Assembly: GCA_019243195.1 (NCBI GenBank) | Contig: JAFAUQ010000275.1 | Coordinates: forward strand, 1 to 35,379 | Origin: Hyphomicrobiales bacterium | Lineage (GTDB): Bacteria > Pseudomonadota > Alphaproteobacteria > Rhizobiales > Xanthobacteraceae | Direction of reading: 5' to 3' | Length of the DNA: 35,379 nt | Part shown: positions 26,460 to 34,035 of the stretch, piece after piece | Position numbering within the stretch: the stretch's first letter is position 1 | Layout of the letters: each line of letters begins with the position of its first letter | The notes under the pieces: generated by a model | Databases searched by the model: none | Told to the model about the DNA's origin: nothing | What the model saw: only the letters and a program-made list of their open reading frames with translations | Program-made: the position numbers and the translations under genes

Positions 26460-27293
26460 ATGCTCGGGCGCGTCTTGTTGATCCTCATTGGCACCGCAGG
26501 GCTTATGCTCGCGCCGGCCGCGCCAGCGGCGGCGCAGGACAAATTCATCGTCGTCGCCTCGACCACCTCGACCCAGGACTCCGGCCTGTTCGGCTACCTG
26601 CTGCCGCTGTTCAAACAGAGGACCGGCATCGATGTGCGCGTGGTCGCGGAAGGCACCGGGCAGGCGCTCGATACCGGGCGGCGCGGCGATGCCGACGTCG
26701 TGTTCGTGCATGCGAAATCGGCGGAAGAAAAATTCCTCGCCGAAGGTTTCGGCGTGAAGCGCTATCCCGTCATGTACAACGACTTCGTGCTGATCGGGCC
26801 GCAAGACGATCCCGCCGGTATCAAGGGCAACGACATCGTCGCGGCGCTGCGCACGATCAAACAAAAAGCCGTGCCGTTCATCTCGCGCGGCGACCGCTCC
26901 GGCACCCACATCGCCGAGATCAACCTGTGGAAGGACGCCGGCATCGACATCGCGGCGGAGAAAGGGCCGTGGTACCGCGAGATCGATCAGGGCATGAGCG
27001 CGGCGCTCAACATGGCCTCCGCCGCCGACGCCTATGTGCTCTCCGACCGCGGGACCTGGCTCTCGTTCCAGAATCCTGGCCCGCTCGCGATCCTGGTTGA
27101 GGGCGACAAGCGCCTGTTCAACCAGTACGGCGTGATGCTGGTCAACCCGGCGGAGCACCCGAACGTGAAGGCGGGACTCGGGCAGCAATTCATCGATTGG
27201 CTGATATCTCCTGCCGGCCAAAAAGCGATCGCCGGCTATAAGATCAACGGCAAGCAGCTGTTCTACCCCAATGCCGACGACCCGAACGCGTAG
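26460..27293 (+). CDS. Tungstate-type ABC transporter substrate-binding protein (TupA-like)
   Basis: Signal peptide; KFIVVASTTSTQDSGLFGYLLPLFKQRTGIDVRVVAEGTGQALDTGRRGDADVVFVHAKSAEEKFLAEGFGVKRYPVMYNDFVLIGP; start ATG after gggaggtttt. Confidence 0.9.
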   Translation: MLGRVLLILIGTAGLMLAPAAPAAAQDKFIVVASTTSTQDSGLFGYLLPLFKQRTGIDVRVVAEGTGQALDTGRRGDADVVFVHAKSAEEKFLAEGFGVKRYPVMYNDFVLIGPQDDPAGIKGNDIVAALRTIKQKAVPFISRGDRSGTHIAEINLWKDAGIDIAAEKGPWYREIDQGMSAALNMASAADAYVLSDRGTWLSFQNPGPLAILVEGDKRLFNQYGVMLVNPAEHPNVKAGLGQQFIDWLISPAGQKAIAGYKINGKQLFYPNADDPNA

Positions 27294-27319
27294 GGCGCAT
27301 AACGCGCAGCAAACACAAA

Positions 27320-27443
27320 CGTCATCCTGAGGAGCTCGGCGCGCTTGGCGCCGAGCGTCTCGAAGGATGGCCACAGGCACCGAGCTTGCTGCCATCCTTC
27401 GAGACAGTCGCGCGCAAGTGCGCGCGACTTCCTCAGGATGACG
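27320..27443. repeat. Dispersed palindromic repeat, family B copy 2
   Basis: cgtcatcctgaggagctcggcgcgcttggcgccgagcgtctcgaaggatgg...ccatccttcgagac...cctcaggatgacg. Confidence 0.88.
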
Positions 27444-27467
27444 TCGAATTTGGTGCGCGCCCACGGG

Positions 27468-27941
27468 TCAGGTCGAGTGAGGGCGCGCGATCAGCGCGCC
27501 GAGCAGCGCGTCGAGGTTCTTCGCCTGCTGCTCGGAGAGGTGCCGGCCGAAAGCATCCTCGATCGCCGCCGCATAAGCCGGCCACATGCGCCGGCGCATC
27601 GCCTTGCCGGACGCCGTGATGACGACGACGTTCCCGCGCCCGTCGTCCGCGCAGGCGCGGCGCTCGACGTAGCCCGCCTTCTCGAGGCGGTCGAGCAGGC
27701 GCGAAAGATTATATTGCTCCAGCAGCATCGCGCGTTCGAGTTCGAACGGACGTAATCCCCGCGCGCCCACGCGCTCCAGTTCGAGCAGCGCGTCGTACCA
27801 GGCGAGCGGCGGCAGTCCCGCGGATTTGAGCGCGCGCTCGACGCGGCCCAGCGCGGAGCGCTGCGCCTTGATCAGGCGCGCCCACGCCCGTTGCACGGTT
27901 TCGCTCGGCGTTGCCGGCATGCCTTTATCTAGCATTTCCAT
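27468..27941 (-). CDS. MarR family transcriptional regulator
   Basis: PLAWYDALLELERVGARGLRPFELERAMLLEQYNLSRLLDRLEKAGYVERRACADDGRGNVVVITASGKAMRRRM. Confidence 0.92.
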   Translation of the reverse strand: MEMLDKGMPATPSETVQRAWARLIKAQRSALGRVERALKSAGLPPLAWYDALLELERVGARGLRPFELERAMLLEQYNLSRLLDRLEKAGYVERRACADDGRGNVVVITASGKAMRRRMWPAYAAAIEDAFGRHLSEQQAKNLDALLGALIARPHST

Positions 27942-27964
27942 GCAGTTGCATCAAGCTTGACATT

Positions 27965-27978
27965 GATGCTTCTGCATC
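27965..27978. promoter_or_regulatory. Candidate MarR operator GATGC-TTCT-GCATC within a TGCAT-rich intergenic region
   Basis: Palindrome in the 60-nt divergent marR/GST region, which also contains tgcagttgcatc and atgcatgcatctgca. Confidence 0.5.
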
Positions 27979-28013
27979 TATATGCATGCATCTGCATTTA
28001 CATGGAGAAAGCC

Positions 28014-28721
28014 ATGCCGGACCTCACCCTGATCAGCCATCGCCTGTGTCCCTACGTACAGCGCGCCGCAATTGCGCTCACCGAGAAGGACGTCCCGTTC
28101 GACCGCGTCGATGTCGATCTCGCCGCCAAGCCCGCGTGGTTCACGGCCATCTCGCCGCTCGCCAAGACGCCGGTGCTCAAGGTCGGCGATACCGCAATCT
28201 TCGAAAGCGCGGTGATCCTCGAGTACCTCGAGGAGACGGAGTCTCGGCCGCTGCACCCCGCGGATCCGCTGCGCCGCGCCGAGCATCGTTCCTGGATCGA
28301 ATTCGCCTCCGCCACGCTCAACGATATCTGGGGCTTCTACACTGCGCCCGACGAGGCGGCGTTCGCGGCAAAGGCTAAGGTCCTGTCCGACAAGTTCGCG
28401 ACGCTGGAACGCAGGCTCGGTCCGGGTCCTTACTTTGCGGCGGACAAATTCTCTCTGGTCGATGCCGCCTTCGGGCCGGTGTTTCGTTATTTCGACGTGT
28501 TCGACCGCATCGGCGAGTTCGGCATCCTGGCCGGCAAGCCGCGGGTCCGCGCCTGGCGCACGGCGCTGGCGGCGAGGCCGTCGGTACGCGCCGCCGTCGC
28601 GTCGGATTATGAAGAGCGCCTGTGGAGTTTTCTCGAAGCGAGGAAGTCCTATCTGTCGCGGCTGATGACGAGCGGCGAAGCAACAAACTCGGACGTCATC
28701 CTGAGGAGGGCGCTCGTCTGA
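28014..28721 (+). CDS. Glutathione S-transferase family protein
   Basis: LTLISHRLCPYVQRAAIALTEKDVPFDRVDVDLAAKPAWFTAISPLAKTPVLKVGDTAIFESAVILEYLEE; start could also be ATG 28002. Confidence 0.93.
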   Translation: MPDLTLISHRLCPYVQRAAIALTEKDVPFDRVDVDLAAKPAWFTAISPLAKTPVLKVGDTAIFESAVILEYLEETESRPLHPADPLRRAEHRSWIEFASATLNDIWGFYTAPDEAAFAAKAKVLSDKFATLERRLGPGPYFAADKFSLVDAAFGPVFRYFDVFDRIGEFGILAGKPRVRAWRTALAARPSVRAAVASDYEERLWSFLEARKSYLSRLMTSGEATNSDVILRRALV

Positions 28722-28811
28722 GCGAGCGACCGTCTCGAAGGATGGAAACAAACTCCGGGCGTGCTTCCATCCTTCGAGACGCGCGCCTTCGGCGCGCTCC
28801 TCAGGATGACG
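28694..28811. repeat. Dispersed palindromic repeat, family B copy 3, overlapping both flanking gene ends
   Basis: cgtcatcctgaggagggcgctcgtctgagcgagcgaccgtctcgaaggatgg...ccatccttcgagacgcgcgccttcggcgcgctcctcaggatgacg. Confidence 0.88.
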
Positions 28812-30945
28812 GCGAGTTTGATGCCCGCGCCATCAACGCGTCGACGCCGCGCCGGCTCGAGAGCAGCGCCATCTTCTCGCGCGGGGTGAGCACTTCGAGC
28901 GCCTCCGCGACTGTGGTTGTTTCTTCGAGCTTTGCCAGCGCGACCACGAGATCGACCTCGATATCGCCGCGGCGGCGCTCGCGTTCGGTGAGCATGCTGC
29001 GATGCAGGTCGAGCAGCGCTGGATCGCCCGACAACAGCGAGACCGCCTCGTCATCGCGCTCGGCGGTCGCGCGAGCGGCGAGCAAATGGTTGGCGCGCGC
29101 CACGATCTCGGGCGGATCGCGTTCCTCCGGGATCGCCAGCAGCCCGAGCGCGCGCAATCCGCGATCGGGCCGGGCGGTGAGCGCGGCGAGCGGAACCGCG
29201 AGCAGCAGCCCGAGGATGACCGGCGACATCCACCACAGCAGCGGCAGCGAAATCGCGTAGGCAGCGGCCGCGAGCGCCACGCCGAGCGCGGTCTGGCCGA
29301 GATAGCCGCGTACGATTTCCCGCAGCGGCAGGGTGCCGTCGTCGCGGCGCTGCGCGTGCCAGCCCGCGTCGCGGCCGCGCAGGATTTGCGCGACGGCGCG
29401 CGACTGCATCGACATGAGGACCGGCGCCATCAGTCCGGAGATCAGCGTTTCGATCAGCACGCCCGCACACGCGCGGGCCGCGCCGCCGGCGCCGCGCCGC
29501 GTATCGCGCTCCGACGCGAGCGCCAGCAGGCCGAGGAGCTTGGGGAGCAGCAGCAATCCAAACGTCCCGGCGAACACGTAAGCCGCGCGCACCGGATCGA
29601 CCACCGGCCATTGCGGGAACAGCGCAAAGCCGCGCGGGAAATATTCCGGACGGATGAAATGCGCCTGCAGCGAAATCAACAATCCGAGAATGAGGAACAG
29701 GAGCCACATCGGCGCGGTGAGATAGGCGCCGATGCCGATCATCAGATGCAACCGGCTCACCCAGTGCAGCCCGCGCGCCGGCAGCACCGCGATGTGCTGC
29801 AGGTTGCCCTGGCACCAGCGGCGGTCGCGAATGGCGTGATCGGTGAGCGAGGGCGGCGCCTCCTCGAAGCTGCCGCCGAGCGCGGGCGCCATGTGCACCG
29901 CCCAGCCGGCGCGCCGCATCAGCGCGGCTTCGATGAAGTCGTGGCTCAGGATCGTGCCGCCGAACGGCTTGGGGCCGCGCAACGGCGGCAGCCCGGCGGC
30001 GGCCGCGAAGGCCGCAACCCGGATCGCCGCGTTGTGCCCCCAGTAGTTGCCGTCGGCACCGAACCACCAGGCGAGCCCGTAACCGATCAGCGGTCCATAG
30101 ACGCGGCCGGCAAACTGCTGCAGCCGCGCGAACAGGGTTCGCCCGCCGACGATGGTGGGCAGGGTCTGGATGATGCCGACGCGCGGATGCCGCTCCATCG
30201 CCGCGGCGAGCTGAACGATGGTCGCGCCGCTCATCAGGCTGTCGGCGTCGAGCACGATCATTTGTTGATAGCCGCCGCCGAAGCGGCGCACCCATTCGCC
30301 GATGTTGCCGGCCTTGCGGCCCTCGTTGCTGGCGCGATGGCGATAGAAAATCTGCGCATCGGCGCCCGTGCGCGCCCGCAAGCGCAGGAACGCGGCTTCC
30401 TCGGCGATCCAGATGTCCGGGTCCAAGGTGTCGCTCAGGATGAAGACGTCGAAGTGAGGCATGACGCCGACATCGGAGAGGGCGCCGACCATCGCCTCGA
30501 TGCGCGCGGTCAGGCGCACCGGGTCTTCGTTGTAGGTCGGCGCCAGCAGCGCCGTGCGCGTCGACAGCGCGGGCGGGGGCGCCTCGAGATCGATTCCGAG
30601 CGTGCGGCCGCCCCCGAACATGAGCGCCACGAAGCCGATGCAGGCGGTGCAGAAGGAAAATGCGACCCAGGCGAACAGCACCACGAACAGCGCGAGCACC
30701 AGCGCTTCCAGCACCGTCAGCGCGCCGGCCGCGAACACCAGGTACATCTGATAGGCAGCGAGCGCGGTGAGCGCGACGGTGGCGGCGATCAGCGCCGCGC
30801 GCCGCAGCCCGATGCCGCGCGGCGAGGTTGGCGGCCGTTCGCGCGCGCGCCGGCCGGTGCCGAGCGACTGCACCGGCATCACGAGCGGCGCCTCCGGCGG
30901 CAGCGGCGGGTGCCAGAGGTCCTCTGCGTCCCTTACGGCGTCCAT
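28801..30945 (-). CDS. opgH: Glucans biosynthesis glucosyltransferase MdoH/OpgH
   Basis: RTALLAPTYNEDPVRLTARIEAMV, FDVFILSDTLDPDIW, VLDADSLMSGATIVQLAAAMERHPRVGIIQTLP, DRRWCQGNLQH; start ATG 30945 overlaps the opgG stop by 13 nt. Confidence 0.93.
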   Translation of the reverse strand: MDAVRDAEDLWHPPLPPEAPLVMPVQSLGTGRRARERPPTSPRGIGLRRAALIAATVALTALAAYQMYLVFAAGALTVLEALVLALFVVLFAWVAFSFCTACIGFVALMFGGGRTLGIDLEAPPPALSTRTALLAPTYNEDPVRLTARIEAMVGALSDVGVMPHFDVFILSDTLDPDIWIAEEAAFLRLRARTGADAQIFYRHRASNEGRKAGNIGEWVRRFGGGYQQMIVLDADSLMSGATIVQLAAAMERHPRVGIIQTLPTIVGGRTLFARLQQFAGRVYGPLIGYGLAWWFGADGNYWGHNAAIRVAAFAAAAGLPPLRGPKPFGGTILSHDFIEAALMRRAGWAVHMAPALGGSFEEAPPSLTDHAIRDRRWCQGNLQHIAVLPARGLHWVSRLHLMIGIGAYLTAPMWLLFLILGLLISLQAHFIRPEYFPRGFALFPQWPVVDPVRAAYVFAGTFGLLLLPKLLGLLALASERDTRRGAGGAARACAGVLIETLISGLMAPVLMSMQSRAVAQILRGRDAGWHAQRRDDGTLPLREIVRGYLGQTALGVALAAAAYAISLPLLWWMSPVILGLLLAVPLAALTARPDRGLRALGLLAIPEERDPPEIVARANHLLAARATAERDDEAVSLLSGDPALLDLHRSMLTERERRRGDIEVDLVVALAKLEETTTVAEALEVLTPREKMALLSSRRGVDALMARASNSPSS

Positions 30946-32570
30946 CGGTAGAGCCAGATTTCCGACAGCGGCTGGTCGTCGCGCATCAGTTGCGCGCGCA
31001 ACTCGATCACCGGCTCTTTGTTGGGCGCGAGCGTGAAGCTCACCCGCCAGCCGCCGGTCGCGGGATTGGGCTGCGACACCACATTGGCGACCTTCCCTTT
31101 GCTCGCCGAAACGTCGGCGCGGACGCGCTCGGGCGGGGTCGCCTCCTTGAGCTTGTCGCCGGCAATGTCGATCACGAACAGCCGGTCGTCGCCGCTGGCA
31201 CCGGCGCGCGTGGCCGTGATCATCGCGAGCGGCAGCGGCCGCTGGTCGATCGGCCCCCAGTGCATGCGATAGGTGAGAATGTATTCGCCCTTGGCGCGCA
31301 GCGGCTCGCGCGGCCGCCAGAAGGCGACGACGTTGTCGTGGATTTCCTCCTTGCTCGGAATCTCGATGAGGCGAATGTCGCCCTCGCCCCAATTGCCGAT
31401 CGGCTCGATCCACAGGCTGGGGCGCTTTTCATAGTGAGATTCGAGGTCCTCGAAGTAGCGGAAATCGCGCCGGCGCTGCAGCAGGCCGAAGCCGCGCGGG
31501 TTGACGTCGCCGAAGGCGCTGATCTGCAAATCCTTCGGATTCGCCAGCGCGCGCCACAGCAGCTCGTCGCGGCCGTTGTGCATGGCGAGGCCGTTCGAGT
31601 CGTGCACCTCGGGACGAAAATCGTCGACGCCGGTGCGATCGCTCGCATCGAACAGGAACATGCTGGTGAGCGGCGCCAGCCCCGGGTCGTTGACATCGAC
31701 GCGCGGATAGAACGCGATTTCGCTGTCGAACACCGTGGTCTCGCCCGGCCGGATGGTAAAGCGGAACGCCCCGGCCGCGCTCGGGCTGTCGAGCAGCGCG
31801 TGCACCACGATCGACGCGGTGTTTGGCGCCGGGCGCTCGATCCAGAATGTTTTGAATAGGGGAAACTCCTCCCCCTTCGGGTCGCCGGTGTTGATGGCAA
31901 GCCCGCGCGCCGAGAGGCCGTAGCCTTCGCCTTTGGCGATGGCGCGGAAGTAGCTCGCGCCGAGAAACACCGCGACCTCGTCGTAATAATCGGCCCGGTT
32001 CATCGGCGCGTGAATGCGAAACCCGGCGAAGCCCAGATCGACGTTCGGATCGGGCGGCGCGATGCCCTCGAAGGTGAACAGGCTCGACGAATAATGAATC
32101 GGGCGCGCCTGGCCGTTGTCGACCTCGTAAATATCCACGCGGTTGGAAAAAACGAATCCGCGATGGAAGAACTGGACTTGGAACGGCAGCTTGTCGTCGC
32201 GCCACAGCGCGCGGTCGGGATTGAACCTGATCTTGCGATAGGCGTCGTAGGAGAGGTCCTTAAGCGGCGCCGGCAAACTCGTGTCCGGCGCTTTGTACGG
32301 CTTCTGCGCAAGCTCGCGCGCGAGTTGGCGGACCTGCTGGGGATCGAACGGCGCGGGCTTCTCTTCCGCCGCCAGCGTTGCGCGCGGCCCGAGCGCCAAG
32401 GAGCCGAGGAACGGCAGCGCCAAGCCGGCCAAAACTACGTCGCGGCGATGCAAGCCCGCCTCCGTTTCGCGAGGAACCGCTGGAAAAATGAGCGCACCGC
32501 AGGCGTTGCTCGCCTGCGTCCGCTCATGGCGCCGAAATAACGGATGGATGGCGGGGAGGTTCCCGGACAC
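30933..32570 (-). CDS. opgG: Periplasmic glucan biosynthesis protein (MdoG/OpgG or OpgD family)
   Basis: RRDVVLAGLALPFLGSLALG signal; KPYKAPDTSLPAPLKDLSYDAYRKIRFNPDRALWRDDKLPFQVQFFHRGFVFSNRVDIYEV; ASYFRAIAKGEGYGLSARGLAINTG; adjacent to opgH. Confidence 0.9.
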   Translation of the reverse strand: MSGNLPAIHPLFRRHERTQASNACGALIFPAVPRETEAGLHRRDVVLAGLALPFLGSLALGPRATLAAEEKPAPFDPQQVRQLARELAQKPYKAPDTSLPAPLKDLSYDAYRKIRFNPDRALWRDDKLPFQVQFFHRGFVFSNRVDIYEVDNGQARPIHYSSSLFTFEGIAPPDPNVDLGFAGFRIHAPMNRADYYDEVAVFLGASYFRAIAKGEGYGLSARGLAINTGDPKGEEFPLFKTFWIERPAPNTASIVVHALLDSPSAAGAFRFTIRPGETTVFDSEIAFYPRVDVNDPGLAPLTSMFLFDASDRTGVDDFRPEVHDSNGLAMHNGRDELLWRALANPKDLQISAFGDVNPRGFGLLQRRRDFRYFEDLESHYEKRPSLWIEPIGNWGEGDIRLIEIPSKEEIHDNVVAFWRPREPLRAKGEYILTYRMHWGPIDQRPLPLAMITATRAGASGDDRLFVIDIAGDKLKEATPPERVRADVSASKGKVANVVSQPNPATGGWRVSFTLAPNKEPVIELRAQLMRDDQPLSEIWLYRWTP

Positions 32571-32586
32571 CGCGCGCGGGCTGCCG

Positions 32587-33861
32587 TCAAGCCTCCGCGG
32601 TCAGCTCTCGTCCCTTGGTCTCGGGCAGCGTCAGCGCGGCGGCGATCATGATCCCGTAGGCGATGACCGCGAACACGCCGATCGATTGCCCGAGCGGGAG
32701 GCTCGCGCTCAATAAACCGACGAAGGTCGGGTTGAGCGCGGCGACGCCGCGCCCGAAGTTGTAGGCGAAGCCCTGGCCCGAGCCGCGGATGCGGGTGGGA
32801 AAATTCTCGGTGAGGAACGCGCCCATGCCCGAGAAGATACCCGATGCGAAGAAGCCGAGCGGGAAGCCCAGGAACAGCATCGCCGTGTTGGTGATCGGAA
32901 GCTGCGTATAGACGAATACGGTAATGACGGAGCACACGGCGAACAGGATGAAGTTCGCGCGCCGGCCGATGCGGTCGGCGAGATACGCGCCGACGAGATA
33001 ACCGATGAACGACCCGACGATGACCACGGCGAGGTACTCGCCGGTGCCGAGCACGGTGAGCTTGCGTTCGCCGCGCAGGAACGTCGGCAGCCAGGTGAAA
33101 ATCGCGTAGTAGCCGCCTTGTGCGCCGGTCGAAAGCAGCGACGTGAGCACCGTGGTCTTGAGGATCCCGGGCGAGAAAATTTCCGTGAACGCCGGCGCGC
33201 GGCCGCGCTCCGCCAGGCGCTCGCGCGTCTGCCGATAGACCGGGGGCTCGTCGACGAAGCGGCGCACGAAGAAAACGAGGAACGCCGGCAGCACGCCGAC
33301 CCAGAACAGCGCGCGCCACGCGATCTCCTGCGGGAACACGGAGAAGAACACGGTCGCGGCGATCGCCGCGATCGCCCAGCCGACCGCCCATCCGGCCTGC
33401 ACGCTGCCGACCGCCTTGCCGCGGTGCTGCGCGCCGATCACCTCGCCCATCAGCACGGCGCCCGCCGCCCATTCGCCGCCGAAGCCGAACCCCATGATGG
33501 CGCGGAAGATCAGCAGCTGCGTGTAGTTCTGCGCGAAGCCGCACAACAGCGTGAACACCGCGAACCAGGCGATGGTGATCTGCAAGGTGCGCACGCGGCC
33601 GACCCGGTCGGCGAGCACGCCGGCAAACCAGCCGCCGAACGCCGAAGTGAACAGCGTCACCGTGCCGATCACGCCCGCGTCGGTGTTGCTGATCGCGAAC
33701 GCCGCGATGATCGCCGGGATCACGAAGGAGAACATCTGCACGTCCATGGCGTCGAGCGCCCAGCCGCCGAAGCAGGCCCAGAACGTGCGTTTCTCGACAG
33801 GGGAAAGCTCGCGATACCAGCCGGCCACGCTGTGGTCCTCGTGGGTGACTGCGGTGGCCAT
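32587..33861 (-). CDS. MFS transporter (sugar/aromatic acid:H+ symporter-like)
   Basis: FWACFGGWALDAMDVQMFSFVIPAIIAAF, AGVLADRVGRVRTL, MGFGFGGEWAAGAVLMGEVIGAQHRGKAVG. Confidence 0.92.
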   Translation of the reverse strand: MATAVTHEDHSVAGWYRELSPVEKRTFWACFGGWALDAMDVQMFSFVIPAIIAAFAISNTDAGVIGTVTLFTSAFGGWFAGVLADRVGRVRTLQITIAWFAVFTLLCGFAQNYTQLLIFRAIMGFGFGGEWAAGAVLMGEVIGAQHRGKAVGSVQAGWAVGWAIAAIAATVFFSVFPQEIAWRALFWVGVLPAFLVFFVRRFVDEPPVYRQTRERLAERGRAPAFTEIFSPGILKTTVLTSLLSTGAQGGYYAIFTWLPTFLRGERKLTVLGTGEYLAVVIVGSFIGYLVGAYLADRIGRRANFILFAVCSVITVFVYTQLPITNTAMLFLGFPLGFFASGIFSGMGAFLTENFPTRIRGSGQGFAYNFGRGVAALNPTFVGLLSASLPLGQSIGVFAVIAYGIMIAAALTLPETKGRELTAEA

Positions 33862-33936
33862 GGCGGCCGCCTTGGAACGGTGATGATCTCGATTAAATTA
33901 AGTCACGAATGGACGAAAAAGTTGCGGACGCGGAGC

Positions 33937-34028
33937 CGTCATTGCGAGGCGCGCAGCGCCGAAGCAATCCAGGGGCCGCCCGCACGGCGCGTGTTGCCTG
34001 GATTGCTTCGCTGGCGCTCGCAATGACG
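33937..34028. repeat. Dispersed palindromic repeat, family C copy 2
   Basis: cgtcattgcgaggcgcgcagcgccgaagcaatccagg...cctggattgcttcgctggcgctcgcaatgacg. Confidence 0.87.
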
Positions 34029-34035
34029 CGCGGCC

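Noticed and set aside
26303-27100. 265-aa plus-strand ORF starting MATHDRAQ
   Set aside because: Only its first residues are meaningful (ABC-ATPase remnant); the rest is an out-of-frame read of tupA.
29002-30951. 649-aa plus-strand ORF
   Set aside because: Antisense to clear opgH; Arg/Gly/Gln-rich low-complexity composition typical of shadow ORFs in GC-rich DNA.
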